A stretch of DNA of 64,000 nucleotides from Bradyrhizobium icense (GTDB taxonomy: Bacteria > Pseudomonadota > Alphaproteobacteria > Rhizobiales > Xanthobacteraceae), in NCBI RefSeq assembly GCF_001693385.1, contig NZ_CP016428.1:6076001-6140000 (forward strand), in the 5' to 3' direction. Under the pieces are notes generated by a model. That model did no database searches. It saw only the letters and a list, made by a program, of their open reading frames with translations, and had not been told where the DNA came from. This document shows positions 55,314 through 64,000 of this stretch, in pieces; the stretch's first letter is position 1; each line of letters starts with the position of its first letter. The position numbers and the translations under genes were made by a program.

Positions 55314-56447
55314 ATGAAATCGCCGATCTGCGACATGCTGGGTATAGAATTCCCCCTGCTCGCCTTCAGCCATTGCCGCGACGTCGTGGCCGCTGTCAGC
55401 CGCGCCGGCGGGTTTGGCGTATTGGGAGCGACCGCGCACTCGCCGGAGACGATCGAACAGGAACTGAAATGGATCGACGACCGCACCGACGGCAAGCCCT
55501 ATGGGCTCGACGTTCTGATTCCGGAAAACATTTCGACCGCGGGCGAAAAGGATGTCACCTGGAAGAGCCTGGAAGCGCGGATCTCGCCGCAACATCGCGA
55601 CTTCACCCGCAACCTCCTGAAGAAATACGGCGTCGAGCTGACGACCACCAACGTCACCGACAACCAGCCGCAGCCGTTCGACGCGCAGCGCGCACTCGAC
55701 GTGCTCGAAGTTTCGTTCCGTCACCCGATCAAGCTGATTGCGAACGCGCTCGGTGTGCCGCCGAAGCAGATGATCGACATGGGCCGCAAGCATGGCGTGC
55801 CGGTCGCCGCACTCGTGGGGTCCAAGGAACATGCGCTGCGGCAGGTCGCTGCCGGCGTCGATATTTTGGTGGCGCAAGGCACCGAGGCCGGCGGCCATTG
55901 CGGCGAGGTCTCTACCATGGTGCTGGTACCCGAGGTGATCAAGGCGATCAAGCCGGTGCGCGACGTGCCGGTGCTGGCCGCCGGCGGCATCATGACGGGT
56001 AAGCAGATGGCGGCCTGCATGGCGATGGGCGCCGCCGGCGCTTGGACCGGATCGGTGTGGCTGGCGACGGTGGAATCGGAGACCACGGAAATTTTCCGCG
56101 AGAAGATGATCGCGGCGTCCTCGCGCGACGCCGTCCGCTCCAAGGGCCGCACCGGCAAGCCGGCGCGGCAATTGCGGTCGGTCTGGACCGATGCATGGGA
56201 CCGCGGGCCGGATAGCCCCGGCGCTTTGCCGATGCCGTTGCAAAGCATCATCAGCCGCGATGCCTTCAACTCGATCGACCGCGCGGCCGCCGCAGGCAAC
56301 GTACAGGCGCGCGATCTCGTGACGTACTTCGTCGGCCAGGGCGTCGGCCTGATCGACAGCGTGAAATCGGCCGGCGCCGTGGTGCAGGAGTTCAAGGAAG
56401 ATTTTGCCGATGCGGTGGAGCATATGAACATGCTGATGGAGGAGTGA
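55314..56447 (+). CDS. Nitronate monooxygenase family flavoprotein
   Basis: A 377-residue TIM-barrel FMN protein of the nitronate monooxygenase/2-nitropropane dioxygenase family. Visible are the N-terminal LGIEFPLLAFSHCRDVVAAV, the catalytic-His loop GTEAGGHCGEVSTMVL (about residues 187-202) and the phosphate-binding VLAAGGIMTGKQMAACMAMG. It oxidises nitronates or a related substrate with O2; members in catabolic clusters may instead act as enoyl reductases. AGGGAGC precedes the ATG. Confidence 0.88.
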   Translation: MKSPICDMLGIEFPLLAFSHCRDVVAAVSRAGGFGVLGATAHSPETIEQELKWIDDRTDGKPYGLDVLIPENISTAGEKDVTWKSLEARISPQHRDFTRNLLKKYGVELTTTNVTDNQPQPFDAQRALDVLEVSFRHPIKLIANALGVPPKQMIDMGRKHGVPVAALVGSKEHALRQVAAGVDILVAQGTEAGGHCGEVSTMVLVPEVIKAIKPVRDVPVLAAGGIMTGKQMAACMAMGAAGAWTGSVWLATVESETTEIFREKMIAASSRDAVRSKGRTGKPARQLRSVWTDAWDRGPDSPGALPMPLQSIISRDAFNSIDRAAAAGNVQARDLVTYFVGQGVGLIDSVKSAGAVVQEFKEDFADAVEHMNMLMEE

Positions 56448-56515
56448 GTGCCCACCATTGCCGAGCATGAAGTCAGATGGTGGGCACGGCGCTATGCGCC
56501 TTTGCCCACCCTACG
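56448..56515. repeat. Intergenic palindromic repeat, family D (half copy)
   Basis: gtgcccaccat and atggtgggcacggcg form the inner hairpin, followed by the right outer arm (tttgcccaccctac) without its left partner. It sits between the nitronate monooxygenase and acetyl-CoA acetyltransferase genes. Confidence 0.75.
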
Positions 56516-56540
56516 AGATTAGAAAGCGAAACAAGAAAAA

Positions 56541-58055
56541 ATGTCGAACTCTCCCCTCCTCGAAGACCGCATTCCCGTCATCGTCGGCGTCGGTGAAATC
56601 GTCGACCGGCCAAAGGACATCGCCGATGGCCTCGAGCCGCTGGCGTTGCTCGAGCAGGCGGTGCGGCGCGCGGAGGCCGATAGCGGCGCAAAGCTGCTCG
56701 GCGAACTCGGCTCGCTCGATGTCGTCAATTTCCTGAGCTGGCGCTACCGCGATCCCGAGAAGCAGCTTGCAACGCGGCTCGGCGCCAATCCAGCGCATTG
56801 CTATTACGGCCCGGTCGGCGGCGAGAGCCCGATCCGCTACATTCACGAAGCCGCACAACGCATCGCGCGCGGCGAATGCAGCGTGGCGGTGGTCTGCGGC
56901 GCGGAAGCGCAATCGACCGCGACCAAGGCCGAGCGCGGCGGCATCTCGCTGCCATGGACACCGTTCGCCCATGACGTCGAGGAACCGAAGCGCGGCGCGG
57001 CGTTTCAGAAGCCGATGGCGGTAAAGCTCGGTGTGTTCCGCCCCATCACGGTCTATCCGCTCTATGAATCCGCCACGTCAGCACATTGGGGCCAGACGCC
57101 GCGCGAGGCGCTCGCCGAATCCGGCGAGCTGTGGTCGACCTATTCGAAAGTGGCGTCCGAGAATCCCAATTCGTGGCTGAAAAAGCGTTTTGCACCAGAG
57201 GAGATCATCACGCCGACGCCGGAGAACCGGCTGATCGCCTGGCCGTATACAAAACTGATGGTGGCCAATCCGACCGTGAACATGGGCGGGGCGGTGCTGC
57301 TGACGTCGCTGGCGAAAGCGCGCGCGGCCGGAGTCGCGGCGGATCGCCTGATCTATCCGGTCGGCGGCGCTTCCGCCGAAGAGCCGCGCGACTATCTGGT
57401 GCGCGACCAGTTTTATGAAAGCCATCCGCAGAACGCCGTGCTGAAGGCGGTGATGGACATCGTCGAAGGCGACGGCAGGAAATTCGGCGCCATCGAGCTC
57501 TATAGCTGCTTCCCCTGCGTGCCGAAGATGGCGCGGCGGACGCTGGGTCTCGGCCCCGACGTGCAGCCGACGGTGACCGGCGGGCTCACCTTCTTCGGCG
57601 CGCCGCTCAACACCTACATGACGCACGCGGCCTGCGCGATGGTGCGGAAGCTGCGTGAAGGCGGCAAGCTCGGCCTGCTCTACGGCCAGGGCGGCTTCGT
57701 CACCAAGCATCATGGCCTGGTGCTGTCGCGCGAGGAGCCGAAAGAGGCGCTCAAGCAGGACACCAGTGTCCAGGCCGAGGCCGACCGCAACCGCCGCCCG
57801 GTACCGGACTTCGTCACCGAGGCTTCAGGCAAGGGCAAGGTCGAGAGCTTTACCGTGATCTACACGGGCAAGGGCGAGGTCGAGCACGGCGTGGTGATGC
57901 TGCGCACCGAGCAGGATGCGCGGGCGCTGGCGCGTGTGCCCGCTGGTGACGCAGCGACGCTGGCGCATCTCCTGGACATGGACCGCACCCCGGTAGGATC
58001 GGTCGGCTCGATCGTCACGGCTGACGACGGCGTGCTGGAGTGGCGGGTGGGATAG
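56541..58055 (+). CDS. Acetyl-CoA acetyltransferase-like thiolase-fold protein
   Basis: A 504-residue thiolase-superfamily protein longer than normal thiolases, with an extra C-terminal OB-like domain (about residues 400-500). The conserved blocks are PVIVGVGEIVDRP, CSVAVVCGAEAQST, PVGGASAEEP and AACAMVRKLREGGKLGLLYGQGGFVTKHHG, where His likely activates. The usual nucleophile Cys motif is not clear, so the reaction may differ from classical thiolysis. It ends the acyl-CoA island and probably acts on a CoA ester. Confidence 0.8.
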   Translation: MSNSPLLEDRIPVIVGVGEIVDRPKDIADGLEPLALLEQAVRRAEADSGAKLLGELGSLDVVNFLSWRYRDPEKQLATRLGANPAHCYYGPVGGESPIRYIHEAAQRIARGECSVAVVCGAEAQSTATKAERGGISLPWTPFAHDVEEPKRGAAFQKPMAVKLGVFRPITVYPLYESATSAHWGQTPREALAESGELWSTYSKVASENPNSWLKKRFAPEEIITPTPENRLIAWPYTKLMVANPTVNMGGAVLLTSLAKARAAGVAADRLIYPVGGASAEEPRDYLVRDQFYESHPQNAVLKAVMDIVEGDGRKFGAIELYSCFPCVPKMARRTLGLGPDVQPTVTGGLTFFGAPLNTYMTHAACAMVRKLREGGKLGLLYGQGGFVTKHHGLVLSREEPKEALKQDTSVQAEADRNRRPVPDFVTEASGKGKVESFTVIYTGKGEVEHGVVMLRTEQDARALARVPAGDAATLAHLLDMDRTPVGSVGSIVTADDGVLEWRVG

Positions 58056-58084
58056 CCGGAAAGACCACGCCAACGATCGCCGCA

Positions 58085-59416
58085 TCAGCCTATGTAAACC
58101 TTGCCGGTAGCATATCGCGACCGGCCGACGCGCGGCGCCATAAACAGAAGGGCCAGCGTGAGCGGGCCCAGCTTTCCGGCGAGCATCAGCAGGACGATGA
58201 TGACGCGACCAAACTCGTTGAGTTGCGCAGTCAGGCCGCGTGATAGTCCCACCGTCCCAAGTGCGGAGGTAACCTCGAACAGCACGTCGAGAAGCTGCGC
58301 GTCATGGGTGACCAGGACAAAGAAGGTGGCTGTGACAATGAGCGTTCCGGTCAGCACGATAAGGGAAAACACGCGAGTGACGTCGTCGAGCGTTATCCCC
58401 CTGCCGAACGCGCTGACCTGCGATTCCTTTCGAACGAACGAGACGCACGCGAGCACCATCACCAGGAAAGAAGATACCTTGATGCCGCCTGCAGCCGAGG
58501 TGCTGCCGCCGCCAATGATCATCAGAGTGATCGTCAGGAGCGACGTGCCGTCCTGAACTTTTGCGAAATCGATGGAGTTAAACCCGGCTGTTCGCGGCGT
58601 TACACCCTGGAACCAGGATGAGAGCAGTTTTTCACCAACCGTCATGCTCCCCAACGTGTCCGGGTTGCTCCACTCGAGCACGGCAAACGCCACTGTCCCC
58701 CAAAGGAGCAGGGCTGCCGTGCCGGCGAGCGTGAGTTTCGAGTGGAGCGTGAGCGCCCACCAGGTACGACGTGCGGCAATGTCGTCGATCACTCCGTAGC
58801 CCAGGCCGCCGATCACAAAAAGCAGTGAGATCGTGAGGATGACGATCCAACTGCCTGCCCAGGGCGTCATGCTTGCCGAATGCAGGCCAAACCCGGCATT
58901 GTTGAAGGCGGACACGGAGTGAAAAACAGCGTACCAGATCCCCTGCCAGCGACCCATCTCCGGTATCCAGACGTAGGCCAACACGATCGCCCCCAGCACC
59001 TCTGCCAAGAGGGAGATCCTGAGGACCTGCCAGGCAAGCACCAGCACATCGTGGATGGAAGTCCGGTTGAGATCGTCACGCAAATAGATCTTATGCTGAA
59101 AGCCGATCGGCATGCCCAACGCACGCAGCATCAGCACGGAGAACGTGATGATGCCGATCCCACCGATCTGAATGAGGCAAGCTACGATGGCCTGCCCGAA
59201 CAAAGTAAGGTCAGACCCGGTATCCACCACCGCAAGGCCGGTGACGGTGATTGCCGATGTTGCGGTGAAGACTGCGTCCGACCACGTAATCGGCCGCGTC
59301 GTTGCGAAGCCAGCGCCCAGCTTCAAGAGCACTGCACCAAACACGACCAGGCCAATGTACAGGAAGCAAAGGACCAGCGGTGGCGGCAGCCGGTCGATCA
59401 GGCGCTTCAGCGGCAT
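58085..59416 (-). CDS. ktrB: Potassium uptake channel subunit, KtrB/TrkH family
   Basis: A 443-residue membrane protein of the K+ transporter superfamily with four M1-P-M2 repeats. The selectivity-filter glycines lie in ITVTGLAVVDTG, FNNAGFGLHSA, TPRTAGFNSID and LGTVGLSRG. The length fits KtrB (about 440-460) better than TrkH (about 483). The start lies 3 bases after the stop of the RCK-domain gene, so both are translated together. It should import K+ in an Na+- or H+-linked way under control of its KtrA partner. Confidence 0.92.
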   Translation of the reverse strand: MPLKRLIDRLPPPLVLCFLYIGLVVFGAVLLKLGAGFATTRPITWSDAVFTATSAITVTGLAVVDTGSDLTLFGQAIVACLIQIGGIGIITFSVLMLRALGMPIGFQHKIYLRDDLNRTSIHDVLVLAWQVLRISLLAEVLGAIVLAYVWIPEMGRWQGIWYAVFHSVSAFNNAGFGLHSASMTPWAGSWIVILTISLLFVIGGLGYGVIDDIAARRTWWALTLHSKLTLAGTAALLLWGTVAFAVLEWSNPDTLGSMTVGEKLLSSWFQGVTPRTAGFNSIDFAKVQDGTSLLTITLMIIGGGSTSAAGGIKVSSFLVMVLACVSFVRKESQVSAFGRGITLDDVTRVFSLIVLTGTLIVTATFFVLVTHDAQLLDVLFEVTSALGTVGLSRGLTAQLNEFGRVIIVLLMLAGKLGPLTLALLFMAPRVGRSRYATGKVYIG

Positions 59417-59419
59417 CGG

Positions 59420-60088
59420 CTACAGGCTCGCCGCGAGCCGTCGCAGCACATCGGGGCGGCCGACGAACAACAGTTTATCGCCACGCCTCAGAAAGTGTTC
59501 AGTATCCAGTTCAAACGAAGGCGAAAAGCCCTGCCCTCGCACGAGGCCGACCCAATACAAATCCTTGTATCCACTGATGCCCAGCGCCGAGAACGGGTGG
59601 CCGTCAAATTTGTCGGGAACATCGACGTTCACGGCCGAGTAGCCGTTGCCGAGCGGCATATAGTTACGAAGGAAAGGGCTATGCAGCGTGTGGGCGACGT
59701 GAACACCGGTATCATGTTCCGGCTGCACCACCCTGTCAACGCCGATACGAGACAGGATGCGGTGATGGGTCCTGCTGTTCGCCTTTGCCCAAATCGTCGA
59801 GACGCCGATCAGCTTGAGATTCATCGAGGCCACAATGTTGGCCTCCAGGTTCTCGCCGATCGCAACGATAGCCACGTCGCATTCGGCCACCCCTGCCTCG
59901 CGGAGTGCATCGTCATCGCGTGCGTCAGCCACGATTGCGTGGGCAATCTTGTCGGCCAGAGGCGTGACCTGCGTCTCATTCGCATCGATGCCGATGACAC
60001 GATCGCCCAGCCGCGTCAGTTCGAGCGCGATGGTGCTTCCGAACTGACCGAGACCGATCACGGCGTATGTGCGCTGGCCTGCTGGCAT
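59420..60088 (-). CDS. ktrA: Potassium uptake regulatory subunit, KtrA (RCK domain)
   Basis: A 222-residue cytoplasmic protein. An N-terminal Rossmann RCK_N domain (YAVIGLGQFGSTIALEL, then the acidic strand end GIDANETQV) binds a nucleotide; an RCK_C domain follows (about 140-222, FSPSFELDTEHFLRRGDKLLFVG). KtrA forms an octameric ring that gates KtrB in response to ATP/ADP. The ATG at 60088 is preceded by GGAGAATTCTCA; longer frames upstream are not conserved. It is the first gene of the ktrA-ktrB operon. Confidence 0.92.
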   Translation of the reverse strand: MPAGQRTYAVIGLGQFGSTIALELTRLGDRVIGIDANETQVTPLADKIAHAIVADARDDDALREAGVAECDVAIVAIGENLEANIVASMNLKLIGVSTIWAKANSRTHHRILSRIGVDRVVQPEHDTGVHVAHTLHSPFLRNYMPLGNGYSAVNVDVPDKFDGHPFSALGISGYKDLYWVGLVRGQGFSPSFELDTEHFLRRGDKLLFVGRPDVLRRLAASL

Positions 60089-60271
60089 TGAGAATTCTCC
60101 TCGTGCAGCCAACTTAGTCACAAGCTTGCAAAGGCGAAAGAGGATCACTCCGTGAACGGGTCTTGACGGCCCCATGATGGTCGTGCCTACACGCACCGGA
60201 TCACCACGGCACTGCATGCAGCCGTGCTCGTTCAATACTCCCATTCCGCTTTCAGAAGCTGCGGCCGTTTT

Positions 60272-62020
60272 TCACGCCGCCCGCACCGTATCCAGGAACC
60301 TGCCGACCTCGAGCTTGAGGCGGTTGGAATCGCTCGACAGCGACTGTGCCGCCGAAAGCACCTGCGCGGAAGCCGAGCCGGTCTCACTCGCCCCGCGCTG
60401 CACGTCGGTGATGTTGGCGGAGACCTGATGGGTGCCCTCCGCGGCCTGCTGCACGTTGCGGGAGATCTCCTGGGTGGCAGCGCCCTGCTCTTCCACGGCG
60501 GCCGCAATTGCCGAGGCGATCTCGGCCAGTCTTTGTATCGTGCCACTGATTTCCTTGATCGCGCCCACCGACTCCTGGGTGGCGCCCTGGATGCCGGTGA
60601 TCTGCTGACCGATCTCGCCGGTCGCCTTGGCGGTCTGTTCGGCAAGCGCCTTCACTTCAGACGCTACCACCGCGAAACCGCGGCCGGCCTCGCCGGCGCG
60701 TGCCGCCTCGATGGTGGCGTTGAGCGCCAGCAGGTTTGTCTGGCCCGCAATGGTATTGATGAGCTCGACGACGTCGCCGATGCGGCTTGCCGCCTTCGAC
60801 AATTCGCTGACGCGTTCGTTGGTGATCCGGGCCTGGTCGACGGCTTCGCCGGCCATCCGCGCCGATTCCTGCACCTGACGGCTGATCTCGTTGACGGAAG
60901 ACGACAGCTCCTCTGTCGCCGAAGCAACCGACTGCACGTTGGCGGAAGCCTCTTCCGAGGCAGCAGCCACCATCGTGGTCACTTCCTGGGCCCGTTCGGC
61001 GGTCGTCGTCAGCGTTCCCGCCGACGCTTCGAGTTCGGTGGAGGCGGACGATACGGTCTCGACGATCTCGCCGACGGCTGCCTCGAAGGCGTCGGCAAGG
61101 CGGACCATATCGGCCTTGCGCTGCTGAGCGGCGATCTGGTCCTGTTTCATCTTGGCTTCCGCCTCGTCGCGGGCTTTCTGCTCCGAGACGACCTTGAATT
61201 TCTCGACGGCGCCAGCGACGGCACCGAGCTCATCCTTGCGGCCGAGGCCCGGCAACACCACTGCGAAATTGCCACCCGCAAGCTCCTCCATCGAGACGCT
61301 CAGGGCGCGCATTGGACGGGCAATCGTGAAGAACGAGAATATGCTGGTTCCGATCAGCAGGAAGATCGTGCAGAGACCGATCGCCATGGACATCCGTTCA
61401 GCCGCCGCCATTTCGAGCGCGGCCTGGGCCTTTTCCTTCTCCACGCTCTGCTTGGCGAAATCGGTGATTTGGTTGGCGAGCGATTCGAGTTCGGCCGCGA
61501 TCGGTAGCGTAACTTCGCGGGCGATGCGGATCGCTTCCTCGTTCAGCTTCGCGATCCGCGCTGTGGCGTCGGCGGCGCCCGCTGCAGCAATCGCTTCGTC
61601 CCGCACCTTCACGATCTGCTGGGCCTCCTTCACGTAATCTGAAGCTCTCGTCTTGAGCTTCTCGATGCGCGCGCGGTTCTCGGCGGCGTGCGACAGTTTC
61701 AGCATCTCGTCGCTGAATTGACTCGCCGATTTCAGACCGGCGGCCAGATAGTCGTTGGCTCTTTGCAAATGCGCCGCGGTATCGGCGAGACGAATATCAC
61801 GAACACCGGTCTGCATACCGGCAATGGACGCCTTCGCATCCACTGAATCTCGCGCGACCGCCTGCTGCGCAGACACGCGAGCGTCCAGATCGCGCATTGC
61901 TGTATTTGCCCGCATTTGATTCGTCACCATCGCGGCGACGAGCAGAACGCCGAGACCCGAGGCGATGCCGAGCTTGGCGCCGATCGACAGATTGAGAATG
62001 AGACGGGTGATGCTGGACAT
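60272..62020 (-). CDS. Methyl-accepting chemotaxis protein
   Basis: A 582-residue chemoreceptor. A first membrane segment (about residues 14-34), a helical periplasmic region with coiled-coil character (about 35-205), a second membrane segment (about 210-232), HAMP (about 233-290) and the signalling domain with tip [20 protein letters not shown] are in order. The C-terminal ~140 residues are very close to the partial receptor at the window end. GAGGAC precedes the ATG at 62020. It is not in an operon with ktrAB (183-base gap) and lies downstream of an AraC-family gene on the same strand. Confidence 0.93.
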   Translation of the reverse strand: MSSITRLILNLSIGAKLGIASGLGVLLVAAMVTNQMRANTAMRDLDARVSAQQAVARDSVDAKASIAGMQTGVRDIRLADTAAHLQRANDYLAAGLKSASQFSDEMLKLSHAAENRARIEKLKTRASDYVKEAQQIVKVRDEAIAAAGAADATARIAKLNEEAIRIAREVTLPIAAELESLANQITDFAKQSVEKEKAQAALEMAAAERMSMAIGLCTIFLLIGTSIFSFFTIARPMRALSVSMEELAGGNFAVVLPGLGRKDELGAVAGAVEKFKVVSEQKARDEAEAKMKQDQIAAQQRKADMVRLADAFEAAVGEIVETVSSASTELEASAGTLTTTAERAQEVTTMVAAASEEASANVQSVASATEELSSSVNEISRQVQESARMAGEAVDQARITNERVSELSKAASRIGDVVELINTIAGQTNLLALNATIEAARAGEAGRGFAVVASEVKALAEQTAKATGEIGQQITGIQGATQESVGAIKEISGTIQRLAEIASAIAAAVEEQGAATQEISRNVQQAAEGTHQVSANITDVQRGASETGSASAQVLSAAQSLSSDSNRLKLEVGRFLDTVRAA

Positions 62021-62278
62021 GGCTGGCGTCCTCAAGAAACCGGTGGTCAAGGGAATCGCGGCGGTACCGTCTGCTTCCCGCACGGCGGGATCACGGTGAA
62101 GAAGTGCCGGGCCAATTTGGGACGAGCCGTTTCGTTGCGAACGAAGGGCTCCTGCGGCGGCGTAGCCACAGAGCGGCACCCATGACCATCAAGCTTTCAT
62201 ACGATGGTTAACCAGCGTCTAAAGCGGCACGGTCGAAGAATTGGTAGTATTACGGAATCCCGGCGCGCTGCGTCGGCA

Positions 62279-63286
62279 TCATGACGGCTCGCTCGTCTGC
62301 TTGCGGGCTGCCGACAGCGTCTGCTGCGGCGTTTCGCCAAACAGTTCGCGATATAGCGCGGTGAACTCGCCCATGTGCCAGAAGCCGTTCACCAGCGCGA
62401 CCGCCTTCACCGACTGCACCGAGGTGCCCCGCACCAGTTGTTGTCGCACGTTCCACAGTCGCCGCAACCGCATGTAACGATGCATGCTCATGCCGCGAAT
62501 GGCAACCACGGCGTTATGCAGCGTCCGTACCGAGACCCCGAGTTGCCGCGCCACGTCGGCGCTGTACAGCGCCTTGCCGGCGCTTTCGGCAATGAACTCG
62601 TCGAGCTTCCGAACCAGCGCCAGATAGTGGCTCAGGCTCAGGCGCTTGGCTTCTGGTGTGGGCGATGCCGCAGCCATCGCCAGATCGACCGCCTGCAGGA
62701 TCGATTCTTCGACGTGCTCGATCACGTTCGGCTGTGCGAAGGTATCGGGCGAATGCGATGCGAGCGTCAGGGCGTCGCGAACCGTCGCCCGCAGCGACTC
62801 GCATTTGTCCGGCAGCGTCACTATCAATTGAGCGCTATCGGCATCGCCCGGCCAGCCGCGATCGTCGATCGAAGCGAAATTCACAAGCGTCACCAGATTT
62901 GCGTGCTGCTCCACGATCTCGCACGTCGCGGTACCCTTGACCAGGAGCAATGCCGGCGCGCGGCCTTCGACACCGTTGATGAGCAACGAAGCCGCATCGT
63001 CCATCGTGAAGCCGACGATCGCGCCGGTCGTCGAATACTGCATCTGCAGAATTCGCGGGAACGTCCGCTGCAGATAAATCGTACAGGACTTGAGCTTCAA
63101 CGAGGCGAAAGCGGCGGCGAAGTCCTTAGCGTCAATCGGAATGCTTTTGGCATCGCCCAGTCCTTCGATGCTCCGGAAACGATCGACGTCCAGAGACCGG
63201 CAAACCTTTACGAACTCAGATTCAACTAGTTCATCAAGCAACGACACGCGGCGCACATCCGAGCCATCGGTAGCGATCCATGGCAA
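62279..63286 (-). CDS. AraC-family transcriptional regulator
   Basis: A 335-residue regulator. The C-terminal ~100 residues have the two helix-turn-helix motifs of AraC proteins (ALYSADVARQLGVSVRTLHN; ALVNGFWHMGEFTALYRELFGETPQQTL). The N-terminal ~220 residues form an AraC-type ligand or dimerisation domain without a clear match. The best start is TTG at 63286, weakly supported by AGAAG upstream; there is no early ATG, so the N terminus is uncertain. It lies between two chemoreceptor genes and could regulate one of them. Confidence 0.85.
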   Translation of the reverse strand: MPWIATDGSDVRRVSLLDELVESEFVKVCRSLDVDRFRSIEGLGDAKSIPIDAKDFAAAFASLKLKSCTIYLQRTFPRILQMQYSTTGAIVGFTMDDAASLLINGVEGRAPALLLVKGTATCEIVEQHANLVTLVNFASIDDRGWPGDADSAQLIVTLPDKCESLRATVRDALTLASHSPDTFAQPNVIEHVEESILQAVDLAMAAASPTPEAKRLSLSHYLALVRKLDEFIAESAGKALYSADVARQLGVSVRTLHNAVVAIRGMSMHRYMRLRRLWNVRQQLVRGTSVQSVKAVALVNGFWHMGEFTALYRELFGETPQQTLSAARKQTSEPS

Positions 63287-63523
63287 GATCTTCTGGCACC
63301 AGACCTTTTGACATCAAATCGTCACGATGCTTCTGCGTCTTACCACTTTTTCCCGATTGCGGAAGTTCGTTTGCCACATTTGGTGCCAGTTTCACTCTGG
63401 GCGATTGATCGGCACGGACCGCAATCGCAATTTTGCGATCTAGGGATGTCTCCTGTTCCCGGTGCAGCCGAAGAAACGCGGGCCTCCGCATCGCCGGCTT
63501 CCGATTCGGATCGCCGGCGATCG

Positions 63524-63550
63524 CGAAGCCGGCATCAGGAACCGGCTTCG
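63524..63550 (-). terminator. Hairpin downstream of the partial chemoreceptor gene
   Basis: CGAAGCCGG and CCGGCTTCG are exact inverted 9-base arms with a 9-base loop, starting 22 bases after the stop of the minus-strand receptor gene. No T-run follows, so a Rho-independent terminator is only a possibility. Confidence 0.35.
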
Positions 63551-63571
63551 GACCGAATAGTCGGTACGCGA

Positions 63572-64000
63572 TCAGGCCGCCCGCACCGAGTCGAGGAACC
63601 TGCCGACCTCGAGCTTGAGGCGATTGCTGTCGCCCGACAGCGATTGCGCCGCCGCAAGCACCTGCGAGGAGGCCGATCCGGTTTCGCTGGCGCCACGCTG
63701 CACGTCGGTGATGTTGGACGACACCTGGTGGGTGCCCATGGCCGCCTGCTGCACGTTGCGGGAGATTTCCTGCGTCGCGGCACCCTGCTCTTCCACGGCT
63801 GCCGCAATCGTCGACGAAATCTCCGACAGCTTTTCAATCGTACCGCTGATCGCCTGGATGGCGTTCACGGATTCCTGGGTGGCGGCCTGGATGCCGGTGA
63901 TCTGCTGCCCGATTTCGCCGGTGGCCTTTGCGGTCTGCTCGGCCAGCGCCTTTACCTCTGAGGCCACGACCGCAAAGCCGCGGCCGGCCTCGCCGGCGCG
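63572..64000 (-). CDS. Methyl-accepting chemotaxis protein (partial, cut by window end)
   Basis: The last ~142 residues of a chemoreceptor; the 5' part lies beyond the window. It begins inside the signalling tip ([21 protein letters not shown]) and ends [13 protein letters not shown]. Most residues match the C-terminal part of the receptor at 60272-62020 (for example [18 protein letters not shown] and [15 protein letters not shown]), so the two are recent paralogues on either side of the AraC gene. Confidence 0.93.
   Translation of the reverse strand, partial: RAGEAGRGFAVVASEVKALAEQTAKATGEIGQQITGIQAATQESVNAIQAISGTIEKLSEISSTIAAAVEEQGAATQEISRNVQQAAMGTHQVSSNITDVQRGASETGSASSQVLAAAQSLSGDSNRLKLEVGRFLDSVRAA

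Noticed and set aside
54452..56002. 516-codon plus-strand open frame
   Set aside because: It is antisense to the monooxygenase gene and then crosses a palindromic repeat into the wrong frame of the nitronate monooxygenase gene. No ribosome site or domain is seen.
58880..61507. Long plus-strand open frames (403 and 427 codons)
   Set aside because: They are antisense to ktrB/ktrA and to the chemoreceptor gene, which show selectivity-filter, RCK and signalling motifs.

Overview
The window is high-GC DNA with close-packed genes, many GTG/TTG starts and long spurious antisense frames. Gene content and intergenic palindromes look like a Bradyrhizobium/Rhodopseudomonas-type alphaproteobacterium (Nitrobacteraceae). 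This is inferred from protein families and repeat style; no rRNA or other taxonomic marker is present. I saw no rRNA, tRNA, CRISPR array, transposase or phage gene. It reads as ordinary chromosome with an unusually rich catabolic section.

Layout: (1) 1-2.8 kb: a non-coding mosaic of degenerate repeats, then a chemoreceptor gene downstream of a small exported Cache-domain protein. (2) 3.0-9.7 kb: a three-gene minus-strand operon of two transglutaminase-fold proteins (one fused to DUF2126) and a circularly permuted ATP-grasp/alpha-E fusion, a widespread but uncharacterised peptide-ligation-like system. (3) 9.9-13.5 kb: an Ldh-family dehydrogenase, HpcH/HpaI aldolase and UxaA-family dehydratase operon, with a perfect 20-bp palindrome upstream. 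(4) 13.7-20.8 kb: a homoprotocatechuate (4-hydroxyphenylacetate meta-cleavage) cluster, MarR repressor hpaR divergent from hpaH-hpaF-hpaE-hpaD-FAA hydrolase-TPP enzyme, with a 12-bp palindrome overlapping the likely hpaH promoter. (5) 20.7-25.8 kb: an MFS transporter, an AlkB/2OG-oxygenase repair pair, and a DUF2848/amidase pair.

(6) 26-58 kb: a long acyl-CoA-centred catabolic island. It has a DUF35 protein plus thiolase, three SDRs, two acyl-CoA synthetases, two acyl-CoA dehydrogenases, three enoyl-CoA hydratases, a DUF6285/aminoglycoside-phosphotransferase-like pair, a Baeyer-Villiger-type monooxygenase, nitronate monooxygenase, flavin reductase, GST, M20 hydrolase, SMP-30 lactonase and an acetyl-CoA acetyltransferase. 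ppc (PEP carboxylase) and htpX lie within it. The kinase + DUF6285 + ACAD10/11-type dehydrogenase + SDR + CoA ligase set resembles the LvaABCDE route of Pseudomonas putida, in which 4-hydroxyacyl-CoAs are phosphorylated and rearranged. Several genes of the island share a promoter-like block (TTGnnn, 17-nt spacer, nTAnAT-like -10, then a conserved GCCGG/CAACGAGC-like start region), which suggests common control.

(7) 58-64 kb: a KtrB/KtrA potassium uptake pair, a chemoreceptor, an AraC-family regulator and a second, closely similar chemoreceptor cut by the window edge.

At least eight families of intergenic palindromic repeats (over 20 copies) sit at transcription-unit borders and rarely inside tight operons.
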